NCBI RefSeq assembly: GCF_024181285.1
Contig: NZ_CP051201.1
Coordinates: forward strand, 2,232,001-2,296,000
Direction: 5' to 3'
From: Treponema sp. OMZ 790
Lineage (GTDB): Bacteria; Spirochaetota; Spirochaetia; Treponematales; Treponemataceae
DNA: 64,000 nt
In this document: piece by piece, positions 26,819 to 35,412 of the stretch
How the letters are laid out: each line of letters starts with the position of its first letter
Numbering within the stretch: the first letter of the stretch is position 1
Program-made: the position numbers and the translations under genes
The notes under the pieces: generated by a model
Seen by the model: the letters and a program-made list of their open reading frames with translations, nothing else
Told to the model about the DNA's origin: nothing
Databases searched by the model: none

Positions 26819-27688
26819 ATGGTGGACTTACACACTCACTCAACAGCATCGGATGGAACATTTACCCCTGCAGAACTTGCGGCTGCCGTAAAAAAAGCCG
26901 GAATTTCGGCCTTTGCCTTAACCGACCACGATATTTTAAGCGGACTTGAAGAAGCCGCTGCAGAAGCAGCAAAACAGGGCATAATTTTTATACGCGGTGT
27001 AGAAATAAGCGTTAAGTGGAGCCCCGGAGAGCTTCACTTGTTGGGGCTTGATTTACGCAAAAATTCTCATGAGCTTAATATGCTCTTACAGGATCTGCAG
27101 GATGAAAGGATAAACAGAAATCAGAGGATGGCTGAAAAATTAAAAAAAGCCGGCTTCGATATTTCATATGAAAAGGTCAGAGACTTTGCAGGCGGGGACA
27201 AGGGTTTGGGAAGACCTCATTTTGCAGCCTACATGGCAGCCCATAAAATGGTCAAAAAAAATCAAGAAGCCTTTGATAAGTATTTTGCCAAAGGGCGGCC
27301 CTTTTTTGAAGAAAAAGAAAATGCCGGCCTTGATGAGGCAATTTCTGCCGTAAAATCGGCAGGAGGAATTCCTGTTTTAGCCCATCCCATGTCCCTATAT
27401 TTATCTTGGTCTTCCCTCCCCGACGTTATAGCCGATTTTAAAAGGCAGGGTCTTGTAGGGCTTGAAGCGTGGAATTCTTCGACAAAGTACAATGATTGCA
27501 AGCGGTTAGAAAAACTGGCGGCCTCCCTCGATATGCCTGTAACTGCAGGAAGCGATTTTCACGGCTCAATCCGAAAGGACAGAAAACTCGGAGAAACTTC
27601 AAAGAACAGTATAAAGATTGAAGACCGCTTTTATGAAAATTTAAGAGCCCTTCATCCTGACCTTCCTCCTCTGCCTACAACGGAATAA
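26819..27688 (+). CDS. PHP-domain phosphoesterase (TrpH/YciV-like)
   Basis: 289 residues. Metal-binding PHP motifs are VDLHTHSTASDGTF, ALTDHDILSGLEEA, FIRGVEISVKW, PVLAHPMSLYL and GSDFHG. The order and spacing match the RNase AM / nucleoside-3',5'-bisphosphate phosphatase group, which hydrolyses small nucleotides or short RNA 5' ends. Divergent from the cNMP-domain operon, with TTGATATAAT upstream as a probable -10. The next gene follows after 41 bases. Confidence 0.85.
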   Translation: MVDLHTHSTASDGTFTPAELAAAVKKAGISAFALTDHDILSGLEEAAAEAAKQGIIFIRGVEISVKWSPGELHLLGLDLRKNSHELNMLLQDLQDERINRNQRMAEKLKKAGFDISYEKVRDFAGGDKGLGRPHFAAYMAAHKMVKKNQEAFDKYFAKGRPFFEEKENAGLDEAISAVKSAGGIPVLAHPMSLYLSWSSLPDVIADFKRQGLVGLEAWNSSTKYNDCKRLEKLAASLDMPVTAGSDFHGSIRKDRKLGETSKNSIKIEDRFYENLRALHPDLPPLPTTE

Positions 27689-27729
27689 GCCGCTTATGAA
27701 ATAAGAGGCTTACTTGAAAGATTAAAATT

Positions 27730-28926
27730 ATGCAAAAAGAAATCGTAAAAACAAAAAAGATGGTTTTCGGAGCCTCATGTATAGCGGACTTAAAGGACGG
27801 CAAGACCGTTTTTGTTCCTTATTCACTCCCCGATGAGGTTTTGGAAATCTCAATAGTAAAAGAACATAAAAATTATACTGAGGGAAAAATCGAAAAAATT
27901 TTAGAAAGCTCTCCGCACAGGGTAGAACCGAAATGCCCTCACTTTTATGCTTGCGGGGGCTGCAATCTTCAAACAGCCGATGACGGGTATCAGCACCTTT
28001 TACGCAAGTCAATGGCGCTTGAAGCCCTTGATAGGGCCTTGAGTTCTAATTTTAATTCTACTATCGGAAAATCTAAAACGGAAAACCCCTTTTTTGAAAA
28101 ATCTATCCTTGAAAATAGCATTTTTGTAAGCGGCCCGGATTGGGAATATCGATCCCGCTTTCAGTTTTATGTTGACAAGGACGGCTCTCTTTCTTTAAAA
28201 GAAAATAAAAACTCCGATTCGGTAAAGATAAAGGATTGTCCTGTTGCAGTACCTGCAATAAGAAACCTTTTAAAATCCGATTTAAAAGAATATGCGCCGA
28301 ATTCGAGAATTCACATTTTTTCGGACGGGGAAAAAATTTTTACCGAGAAAAATGCAAAAGACTGCGAGGTAGGACTTGCAGGGAAGAGAATAAAATTTAA
28401 TCCCTTGGGCTTTTTTCAATCGAATTTAAAGATGACCGAAAAACTGATAAACACGATTTTTGAACACTCAAGAATCTCAGGCCGAGTTTTGGATTTTTAT
28501 TCGGGTGTAGGAACCTTTTCGCTCTTTGCTTACGATAAGGCAAAAGAGATTCATCTTGTCGAGCATAATAAACACGCCCTTTCCTATGCTAAGGAAAATT
28601 TTAAGATAAATAAAGAATCTAAAATCTTTTATCATAACTTGGATGGAAAAAACTGGGCAAAAACTAAGGAATCAAAACTGAAATTCGATACGGTTTTTAT
28701 AGATCCCCCGAGAAGCGGCATAGATAAGGAAGCCCTGTCTTGGCTTTGCTCAAGCGGAACCTGCCAAATTTTTTACATCTCCTGCGACCCCGTAACCTTC
28801 GCCCGCGATACTGCGAAACTTCTTTTATCCGGCTACAAGTTGGAACAACATTTTCTATTCGATTTTTACCCTCAAACCCACCATATTGAAACTCTGGGGA
28901 TTTTTAGGAAGCTGGGGATGATTTAA
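27730..28926 (+). CDS. TrmA/RlmD-family RNA (uracil-5-)-methyltransferase
   Basis: 398 residues. An N-terminal TRAM-like part is followed by the iron-sulfur cluster motif CPHFYACGGC (with LQ after it) and the fourth Cys further on. The methyltransferase domain has FFQSN, DFYSGVGTFSLFA (SAM motif I), FIDPPRSGIDK and YISCDPVTFARD with the catalytic Cys. It methylates C5 of a specific uridine in tRNA or 23S rRNA. Sequence alone does not separate RlmC, RlmD, RlmCD and TrmA, so no symbol is given. Confidence 0.92.
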   Translation: MQKEIVKTKKMVFGASCIADLKDGKTVFVPYSLPDEVLEISIVKEHKNYTEGKIEKILESSPHRVEPKCPHFYACGGCNLQTADDGYQHLLRKSMALEALDRALSSNFNSTIGKSKTENPFFEKSILENSIFVSGPDWEYRSRFQFYVDKDGSLSLKENKNSDSVKIKDCPVAVPAIRNLLKSDLKEYAPNSRIHIFSDGEKIFTEKNAKDCEVGLAGKRIKFNPLGFFQSNLKMTEKLINTIFEHSRISGRVLDFYSGVGTFSLFAYDKAKEIHLVEHNKHALSYAKENFKINKESKIFYHNLDGKNWAKTKESKLKFDTVFIDPPRSGIDKEALSWLCSSGTCQIFYISCDPVTFARDTAKLLLSGYKLEQHFLFDFYPQTHHIETLGIFRKLGMI

Positions 28927-29033
28927 AGAAAAGATGGAGAAGTGATTTGCAAAGATCTTTCTATAAAATATACAGTCTGCAATAATATTATGTACAACCG
29001 ATTCAAAAAGGGCAATACTCTTACAATTTATAC

Positions 29034-29600
29034 CTATAAGGATAATTCCATAGTAACAGCAGCTTCCCACCTATTGGCCTTTCGTTCAAAAATCGTGATG
29101 TTATCAACCGGAAAGTCTTCAACAATATTCAGTTCATTCATAACCTGAAGAGCCTTTGCCGTTATCCCCGGTGGAATATCTCGATTTGAAACGGTGGCAT
29201 GAGGCTGGAAAGATCTCCGGTCTTTTTTGGTACAGCCCGGACAGGCGTTCAAAATTGCTTTTACGGTCTCATCACGAAGCTTTGTCCAATTTTCATCTGC
29301 AACTACTTTTGCAAAAAGAGTTCTATCGCCAAACGCATCAAAATTATCTATATGAGCCATAAAACCTAAGCCCTTAGGCAAAACTTCGTTTTCAATTACT
29401 CTTATTAAATCATCCGTTGAATAATCTTTCTGCAATCTGAACGGAGGTACAAGAGTAACATGGATTGGAGTACCATGCCCTGACTTACACCCGTAAGCCC
29501 TGTTCATATATTGCCGGCAATCTTCAAGCCTAAGACTTATATCCTCCGGTAACAAGACACCGATAAAATGCGTCTGCTGCGGAATATTGTTTTGTTTCAT
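29034..29600 (-). CDS. 2',5' RNA ligase / cyclic phosphodiesterase-like protein (LigT fold)
   Basis: 188 residues from the ATG at 29600; an upstream ATG at 29627 adds nine atypical residues. The two HxT motifs of the 2H phosphoesterase superfamily are present, HVTLVPPF and HATVSN, with FIGVLLPEDI at the N-terminus. These enzymes open 2',3'-cyclic phosphates or join RNA ends. Physiological substrates of bacterial members are mostly unknown. Convergent with the RNA methyltransferase gene and divergent from the SPFH pair. Confidence 0.85.
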   Translation of the reverse strand: MKQNNIPQQTHFIGVLLPEDISLRLEDCRQYMNRAYGCKSGHGTPIHVTLVPPFRLQKDYSTDDLIRVIENEVLPKGLGFMAHIDNFDAFGDRTLFAKVVADENWTKLRDETVKAILNACPGCTKKDRRSFQPHATVSNRDIPPGITAKALQVMNELNIVEDFPVDNITIFERKANRWEAAVTMELSL

Positions 29601-29780
29601 GCTTGCAATTATAACATAGAATTGCAAATCGTTCTATCTATTTCTTCTATAGTTTCAGTATTCATTGAATTCCTCCCCTATGACCGACTATAGACAAATC
29701 TCATAAAACAAGTTACAATCAACATGGTCATTAAAATATATATTTTAGTAGCCTAAGAATCAAATTAGGAGGTCGCTCTG

Positions 29781-30710
29781 ATGATAGCTTTATATGTTGC
29801 TCTGGTTGTGGCGGTTATTATTTTATTTTCGATAGCCGTTGTCGTTCCGGAACAGGAAAGTTATGTTATTGAAAGGCTTGGAAAATATTCGCGGACTCTT
29901 ACTGCGGGTTTCCATATCTTAACCCCATTTATAGATAGGATTGCTTATAAACAAAACCTAAAGGAAGAGGCCTTGGACGTAGATCCGCAAGTTTGTATCA
30001 CAGCCGACAACGTTCAGGTACAGGTAGACGGAATTCTCTACCTCAAGATTTTTGATCCGGTTAAGGCCAGCTACGGAATAGACAATTACCGCTATGCCGT
30101 TGCTCAGCTTGCAAAGACAACTATGCGAAGCGAAATAGGAAAGCTGGAACTTGATAGAACCTTTTGCGGAAGAGAAGGCCTAAACGACAATATTGTAAAG
30201 GCTTTAGACGAGGCTTCCGACAACTGGGGCATAAAGGTTACCCGTTACGAAATACGGGATATCACTCCTACCCGTACAATCCTCGAAGCCATGGAAAGGC
30301 AAATGAGGGCCGAACGCGAAAAGCGGGCTAATATTCTTTCGAGTGAAGGGAAACAGCAATCCCGAATAAATATTTCTTTGGGTAAAAAGCAGGAAGCTAT
30401 TAACAAGGCTATGGGCGAAAAACAACGAAGGATCAATCTCGCTGAAGGACGCTCAAAGGCTATCGAGATAACGAGTAATGCAACAGCCGAAGGTTTGCGT
30501 TTAATTGCAGATGCCCTTTCTCAGCCGGGAGGAAGAACGGCTATGGGTATCCGCCTTGCCGAAAACTATATTCAAAGATTTGAACACATTATCAAAAAAT
30601 CCAATGTTTCGGTTTACCCCGAAAACATTGCAGGTCTTGCAGCCTTTACCGACATTATTAAAAATGCCGGTAAAGAAATGAAGACGGTAGAGGGAGGTAG
30701 AAATGCTTAA
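29781..30710 (+). CDS. SPFH/band 7 membrane protein, first of a tandem pair
   Basis: 309 residues. An N-terminal membrane helix (2-22) leads into the band 7 domain (VPEQESYVIERLGKYSRTLTAGFHILTPFIDR; VDGILYLKIFDP; LAKTTMRSEIGKLELDRTF). A helical, Ala/Glu-rich stretch follows, with KRANILSSEGKQQSRINIS and LAEGRSKAIEITSNATAEGLRLIADAL. SPFH proteins such as QmcA form large cages in the inner membrane and often associate with proteases or transporters. AGGAGGTCGCTCTG precedes the ATG, and its 3' end overlaps the paralogue by 8 bases. Confidence 0.92.
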   Translation: MIALYVALVVAVIILFSIAVVVPEQESYVIERLGKYSRTLTAGFHILTPFIDRIAYKQNLKEEALDVDPQVCITADNVQVQVDGILYLKIFDPVKASYGIDNYRYAVAQLAKTTMRSEIGKLELDRTFCGREGLNDNIVKALDEASDNWGIKVTRYEIRDITPTRTILEAMERQMRAEREKRANILSSEGKQQSRINISLGKKQEAINKAMGEKQRRINLAEGRSKAIEITSNATAEGLRLIADALSQPGGRTAMGIRLAENYIQRFEHIIKKSNVSVYPENIAGLAAFTDIIKNAGKEMKTVEGGRNA

Positions 30711-31620
30711 TTTTATAATCCCGATTGTTATTGCAGCAATCATAGCCATAGTTTTTATTGTTGCCCTTTTTAGAAGCATCCGCATTGTTCCTCATAAGGT
30801 AGCTTTAATTGTAGAGCGCTTAGGAAAATACCACACAACCTTGGATGCCGGTTTCCACATCCTGTTTCCGTTTTTGGATAGGGTAAAATATAAGCAGAAT
30901 TTAAAGGAGCAAGCGATAGATGTTCCGGCTCAAGACTGCTTTACAAAGGATAACGTTCAAGTACGCATTGACGGTATCCTCTACCTTCAAGTATTCGATC
31001 CGATTAAGGCAAGCTACGGTATACGGGATTACCGCTATGCAACCATCTTGCTTGCACAGACAACCATGCGTTCGGTGGTAGGACAGCTTGATTTGGATGA
31101 CACCTTCGAGGCCAGAGAACAGATAAACGCTCAGGTCGTAAAGGCTGTAGATGAGGCCTCGGATCCTTGGGGCGTAAAGGTTACACGCTACGAAATTCAA
31201 AACATAAGAGTTTCCGATTCTATCATGGATGCAATGGAAAACCAGATGAAGGCCGAACGCGAAAAGCGAGCCGAAATAGCCCATTCAGTCGGAGAAATGG
31301 AAACGGTAATTAACCTTTCAAGAGCCGCTTATGAAGAAGCTGTAAACATAAGCGAGGGTGAAAAAGAAAGAATGATAAACGAAGCGGAAGGTCAGGCACG
31401 CGAAATTGTTGCGGTTGCCGAAGCAACTGCCGAGGGTATTAAGAAGATTGCCGCTTCTACCCAAATCCAAGGCGGTATGGAAGCTGCAAAGCTCACCGTT
31501 TCTCAGGAATGGATAAGCGCTCTAAGCTCTATAGATGAAAAAACAAAGATTATTATGTCTGCAGATCTCACCGATATAAAGAAGATGACCATAGACATGG
31601 CTGAAGAAATAATCCAATAA
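30703..31620 (+). CDS. SPFH/band 7 membrane protein, second of a tandem pair
   Basis: 305 residues, similar along its whole length to the upstream gene (VPHKVALIVERLGKYHTTLDAGFHILFPFLDRVKYKQNLKEQAID). This is a tandem duplication that has since diverged. The N-terminal helix is 3-24. The C-terminal helical part reads KRAEIAHSVGEMETVINLSRAAYEEAVNISEGE and AEGQAREIVAVAEATAEGIKKIA. A joint hetero-oligomer is likely from the 8-base overlap, but this is an inference. A terminator follows. Confidence 0.92.
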   Translation: MLNFIIPIVIAAIIAIVFIVALFRSIRIVPHKVALIVERLGKYHTTLDAGFHILFPFLDRVKYKQNLKEQAIDVPAQDCFTKDNVQVRIDGILYLQVFDPIKASYGIRDYRYATILLAQTTMRSVVGQLDLDDTFEAREQINAQVVKAVDEASDPWGVKVTRYEIQNIRVSDSIMDAMENQMKAEREKRAEIAHSVGEMETVINLSRAAYEEAVNISEGEKERMINEAEGQAREIVAVAEATAEGIKKIAASTQIQGGMEAAKLTVSQEWISALSSIDEKTKIIMSADLTDIKKMTIDMAEEIIQ

Positions 31621-31626
31621 TTTTTA

Positions 31627-31661
31627 TGCACTGCAGGACTTCTGCAGTGCATTTTCTTTTT
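31627..31661 (+). terminator. Rho-independent terminator after the SPFH pair
   Basis: A perfect 10-bp stem, TGCACTGCAG / CTGCAGTGCA, with loop GACTT, is followed by TTTTCTTTTT. It lies 6 bases after the stop. Confidence 0.9.
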
Positions 31662-31700
31662 ACCTGCAAAAAATTTTATAATAGTTTTATGGGAGGAAAT

Positions 31701-32753
31701 ATGTTTAAAATAAAAAAAATCAGTTTTGTTTTTTTTACTTTAATTTTTATACTATCATGTTCAAAGAAACAGCCTGAATTTAGCGGAAAATATTTAACAT
31801 ACACAAATACACAAGAAGGATATGAGATTGACTATCCTTCAGAAATTTTAAAACCGTTAGAAAGTTCTCCTTCAGAACAAGTATTTGCAAGCAATGACGG
31901 AGATGTGAGTTTATCGGTTTCCGTTTCGGATATAGAAGAAACCGGTCCTGACTTTATTTTTAAAACCGCCGACCTTTACGAAAAAAAGGAATCTGAAAAG
32001 TTTACTGTAAGCGATAAAAACATGGGGCGCGACGGCTTTATTTTAAAAGGTTATTCGAAGGATAAAATGTTTTTTTGTCAGGCCCTTGCTATAAATGAAA
32101 AGTTTTATAAAATCAGATTTGAATATAATAAAAAAGATTACGATACATATAGGGATATTTTAACTCATATAATTGATTCATTTGAGTTGACTTCTGCAGT
32201 AGCCTCTCATAATAATTCTTATGATGAGGGAAAACTCATTTCTTTTGCTTTTTCATTTTTATCGAATGTGTATTGGGAAAACAATTTTAATCTTCTTTTA
32301 AAAAATTCAAGCTCCAAATTAGCCGATTTTGTACATCCGGAATACGGAGTCAGACGTTTTTATAATCCCGGAACGACGGTCCGGCTTTTTTCGGCAGAGG
32401 AAAACTTCGGCTTTGATGAAAGCACCGATTTTTCTACAATACCCTCAGCCAATAAGTTCGGAGGTTCAATTCCTTTTTATGACAAAATGCCTGACGGAGG
32501 CCTTTGTGAAGAGTCAAATGATAAAGACGGTGTATATTGTGTCATTGTACAAGAGCTCCCTACAGCAGTTGATCCTGCAAGTTTTGAAAGCGATGAAATA
32601 AAGAACTTAAAAATAGAACTCCCCAATGACTATAAGGCAATTTTAAAAATCCTTATTTTAAATGAAGGCTTTATCAAAAAGACCTTTTACTTTTTCGATA
32701 TTGAAGATAAGTGGTTCTTGTTCTTTGTAGATGATTGTGACTGCTCGGCGTAG
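31701..32753 (+). CDS. Lipoprotein of unknown function, 350 aa
   Basis: The start at 31701 has GGGAGGAAAT just upstream; the frame upstream of it crosses the terminator and is not coding. Residues 1-20 are a lipoprotein signal (MFKIKKISFVFFTLIFILSC, Cys20). Residues 30-170 look like a PsbP/Mog1-type or related alpha/beta fold (YTNTQEGYEIDYPSEILKP; FFCQALAINEKFYKIRFEYNKKDY). The second half is beta-rich, with a NTF2-like reading possible (FYFFDIEDKWFLFFVDD). Not recognised as a named family. It precedes the selenoprotein gene, which has its own promoter. Confidence 0.8.
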   Translation: MFKIKKISFVFFTLIFILSCSKKQPEFSGKYLTYTNTQEGYEIDYPSEILKPLESSPSEQVFASNDGDVSLSVSVSDIEETGPDFIFKTADLYEKKESEKFTVSDKNMGRDGFILKGYSKDKMFFCQALAINEKFYKIRFEYNKKDYDTYRDILTHIIDSFELTSAVASHNNSYDEGKLISFAFSFLSNVYWENNFNLLLKNSSSKLADFVHPEYGVRRFYNPGTTVRLFSAEENFGFDESTDFSTIPSANKFGGSIPFYDKMPDGGLCEESNDKDGVYCVIVQELPTAVDPASFESDEIKNLKIELPNDYKAILKILILNEGFIKKTFYFFDIEDKWFLFFVDDCDCSA

Positions 32754-32781
32754 TTTAAGCCAAAAATATTTCAAAATTTTC

Positions 32782-32810
32782 TTGACTTTTACGATAAAAA
32801 TTCTTATTTT
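32782..32810 (+). promoter_or_regulatory. Promoter of the selenoprotein gene
   Basis: TTGACT at 32782-32787, a 17-bp spacer, then TATTTT at 32805-32810. It gives a leader of about 65 bases before the ATG at 32883. Confidence 0.6.
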
Positions 32811-32882
32811 AAGCCTGTAAGAGCCTGAACAATTCACACCGTATTGATAAGGCGGATTGCAATTATTTTTTGGAGGCCCAAC

Positions 32883-33164
32883 ATGAATATTAGAGTTGAA
32901 GATTCTGCAAGAGATAAGATCAAAGCAAAAAATACAGACTCGGTTTATTGTGCACTTCAAATGTGCGCATCTTGAGGGGGCACAAGGTTAGAACCGACCG
33001 TGTATGTCGGAGTGCCCAATAATCTCGGTAATTTCGATAAATTAGAGGACAACGGAATTATCGTTTACGTTAAAAAGGGAACACCCTCTGTTAACGGAAC
33101 CTTAACGATTACAGTCGGATCATTTTTATGGTTTGAAAAGTTAATGGTTGAAGGAATGATTTAA
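32883..33164 (+). CDS. HesB/IscA-like selenoprotein, UGA read as selenocysteine
   Basis: 93 residues if the TGA at 32973-32975 is decoded as selenocysteine (residue 31). Evidence: GGAGG lies 8 bases before ATG; the frame stays open on both sides of the TGA up to TAA 33162-33164; the two halves join into one small protein (VYCALQMCASU, GGTRLEPTVYVGVPNN, GIIVYVKKGT, ending VEGMI). A SECIS-like hairpin begins right after the TGA, and a terminator follows the stop. The layout MNIRVEDSARDKIKAK-CxxxxC-xx-U-GG resembles the HesB-like selenoprotein family, relatives of IscA scaffolds. Without Sec insertion the product would be a useless 30-residue peptide. Conventional ORF calling misses it. Confidence 0.85.
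32973..33017 (+). promoter_or_regulatory. SECIS-like hairpin with in-frame UGA
   Basis: Directly after the TGA, GGGCAC (32978-32983) pairs with GTGCCC (33012-33017). Inside, CCGAC (32994-32998) pairs with GTCGG (33006-33010) around a 7-base apical loop, CGTGTAT. The apical loop begins 23 bases after the UGA, inside the distance expected for SelB-dependent bacterial elements. The left side has a 10-base bulge against a single base on the right. Confidence 0.75.
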
Positions 33165-33170
33165 ACAAAA

Positions 33171-33206
33171 AAACCGATAAGATAAAAATCTTATCGGTTT
33201 TTTTTA
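33171..33206. terminator. Strong bidirectional terminator
   Basis: A perfect 13-bp stem, AAACCGATAAGAT / ATCTTATCGGTTT, with loop AAAA, ends in a T run on the plus strand and an A run before it that serves the minus strand. It lies between the selenoprotein gene and the ABC permease gene. Confidence 0.92.
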
Positions 33207-34370
33207 TTGCTGGGTAAATTCTATTCTGCTTTGAGACCTTCCTAATTTTGAAAAGTAAGTTCCTATCGTAAAATAAAGAAGAAGAAACAAAAACAGCATT
33301 CCGATGCTTTTCCAGTCAATCGATAAATTAACTTGAGTAAATTCGTTTGCGCTTATGTAATAATATGTCGGGAAAAGCCGGGAGATATTTACAATAAAAT
33401 CGGGAAGCAATTCCTGCTCCACAAAGACTCCGGAAATAAAAGCCAGGGAGAGAGGAAGAACTGAACCAACTATCCCCATAACCGAACCCTTCTTTAAAAA
33501 AGAATTAAACATAAAGGTGAGGCTCAAAATAACAGCCGTATAAATTAAAGCATTAAATATATAGAATAGAAGAGGAATGTTATCAAGTCTTGTTATATTT
33601 GTAATAACGGCAAAGCCTATTAAAATTGAAAGAATTGCAATCACTACAGTTAATTGAGCTAAAAAGTTTTCACAAACAAAGCGCAATGTAGAAAGGGGCG
33701 AGATATTATTCCTCATCTTTAAGCGCTCATTATTAAGCTCGAACATTGCCCAGCCTACCGAATTAAGAATAACCGAAAAAACTATCCAGCCCAAAAAGTT
33801 AAAAAAGACTTTAAACCAAATATTTGCTGAAGCGTTTTTTTGAAAATTAACCTTATTCACCTTTGTGTGTACTTTCAAAGCATCTTCTATTTTTTGAAAA
33901 TCAAAATTTCCTTGAGCTTTTTTTACGCTTGCGGCAAAAGCCAAATACATGTTCACCTGAAGATCTATATAAAAGCCGGATTTTTTTCTGTCATCTTTAA
34001 AACTTATTACGGACTGTTTACCTTTCATCACATTTTCTTCCATGTTTTCATTTATTATGAGCCCCGCATGTATTCTCTGCAAGGAAATGCCTTTTTTAAG
34101 TTCCCGCAAAATTTCTTCATTAGTCTTGTTTTTTTCGCCTATGATAGAAACATTATGTTTTGACTGTAAATAAGAGATTAAATGCTTTGATAGTTCAGAG
34201 CCGTCCCGGTCAATTATGTTTACGGTTAGAGGAGTTTCTGCAAATTCGCTTACCTGAGAGTTTTGAGATTTTAACGTCATAAAACTTATAAACAAAAAAA
34301 TAATAACATAAATAATAGCACTTATTACCTTTGTCCCAATTAATCTTAAAAAGTTTTTATAAACTGTCAT
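33204..34370 (-). CDS. ABC-2 type exporter permease, second subunit
   Basis: About 388 residues from the ATG at 34370 (GGAAGGTGCAAT upstream); the longer frame to 34418 lies inside the previous gene. The layout is that of ABC-2 permeases with a large extracytoplasmic domain: helix 1 at about 15-35, then 150 soluble residues (TVNIIDRDGSELSKHLISYLQS), then five to six helices from about residue 195. The start overlaps the partner permease stop by 14 bases. The substrate is unknown; the group exports drugs, peptides or lipids. Confidence 0.88.
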   Translation of the reverse strand: MTVYKNFLRLIGTKVISAIIYVIIFLFISFMTLKSQNSQVSEFAETPLTVNIIDRDGSELSKHLISYLQSKHNVSIIGEKNKTNEEILRELKKGISLQRIHAGLIINENMEENVMKGKQSVISFKDDRKKSGFYIDLQVNMYLAFAASVKKAQGNFDFQKIEDALKVHTKVNKVNFQKNASANIWFKVFFNFLGWIVFSVILNSVGWAMFELNNERLKMRNNISPLSTLRFVCENFLAQLTVVIAILSILIGFAVITNITRLDNIPLLFYIFNALIYTAVILSLTFMFNSFLKKGSVMGIVGSVLPLSLAFISGVFVEQELLPDFIVNISRLFPTYYYISANEFTQVNLSIDWKSIGMLFLFLLLYFTIGTYFSKLGRSQSRIEFTQQ

Positions 34371-35412
34371 ATTGCACCTTCCTTGAATTAATAAATGAAA
34401 GCAATAAAAGAATAACAATACCTATTGTGTAGACGATAAAAAATTCGGATATTGCATTATATTCTCCCAAAATATTTATATTGTAAAGATTGGTTGTAAA
34501 AATCGCTATAGGATTTACCGTTCCTAAAATAGGTATTGCATTTTCAAGCGATATTTTTATTTCGGGGTTCATCATTCCTGATAGAAAGGCTAAAAATAGA
34601 CTTGCAAAAACACAGATCATAGTTTTCGATCGGATATCTCCTATAGGAGTAGAACCTATAAATAAGCCGGCTGCTGATCCAAAAATATTTGCATAAACCA
34701 AGAGTAAAAGCGTAAGTCTAAAATCGGTAATAAAAGGTATTTTTAAAACAAAGAGCACAAAGGAAATATATATGAGATTAGCCGTAAGATTAAAAATAAG
34801 ATAAAATACAATTCCTGCAAGATAAGAATAAAAGCGCTTAATAGGCGTTGTACAGATTCTTGACCCAAGCTTTGAAATATTACCTTGGATTTTTACGGCA
34901 ATATCCAGTGAGCCGAACATTGTATAAAGCGAAACCATTGCTAAAAGAGAATAGAACAAGATAATCATCAAACTCATTTTTTCATTTTTGCTTTCTATAT
35001 AATTGTTACCGTGTTCAAAAGAATTGATTGGGATCTCTAAAGCTTCAATTTGTTTTATTTGATCTATAACCGTTTTTGTTATTGTCTGAGATAATCCGTC
35101 TTCGCTTAGCCTTAAAGATTGATCGGCTTCAACAAAGGCCCTTATTTTTTTTGTACGGAGCATCTCGTTTGCATCACTTTCGTCTATTATGCTTGTATTG
35201 AACATTCCTGTAAATTGAAGAGTATGGTAAATGGGATTATTTTTTTCGATACCTATTGCTATCTTATCCGTATCATAATTACCCACGGCGGAAAATACTG
35301 CAAAAAAAAGTGAGGACAGGAGAATAGGATATATAAGAGTCCAAAACATTCCGTCTAAAGAATGAAGCATATCTATGCCATAATATTTTATTTCGCGTAA
35401 AAAGAATTTCAT
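34357..35412 (-). CDS. ABC-2 type exporter permease, first subunit
   Basis: 351 residues. Helix 1 is at about 23-45, followed by a soluble domain (DKIAIGIEKNNPIYHTLQF; DESDANEMLRTKKIRAFVEADQSLRLSEDG) and then six helices. The paired permeases are alike in layout and probably form a heterodimer. The start ATG shares one base with the ATPase stop at 35412, so the three genes are one operon. Confidence 0.88.
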   Translation of the reverse strand: MKFFLREIKYYGIDMLHSLDGMFWTLIYPILLSSLFFAVFSAVGNYDTDKIAIGIEKNNPIYHTLQFTGMFNTSIIDESDANEMLRTKKIRAFVEADQSLRLSEDGLSQTITKTVIDQIKQIEALEIPINSFEHGNNYIESKNEKMSLMIILFYSLLAMVSLYTMFGSLDIAVKIQGNISKLGSRICTTPIKRFYSYLAGIVFYLIFNLTANLIYISFVLFVLKIPFITDFRLTLLLLVYANIFGSAAGLFIGSTPIGDIRSKTMICVFASLFLAFLSGMMNPEIKISLENAIPILGTVNPIAIFTTNLYNINILGEYNAISEFFIVYTIGIVILLLLSFINSRKVQYDSL

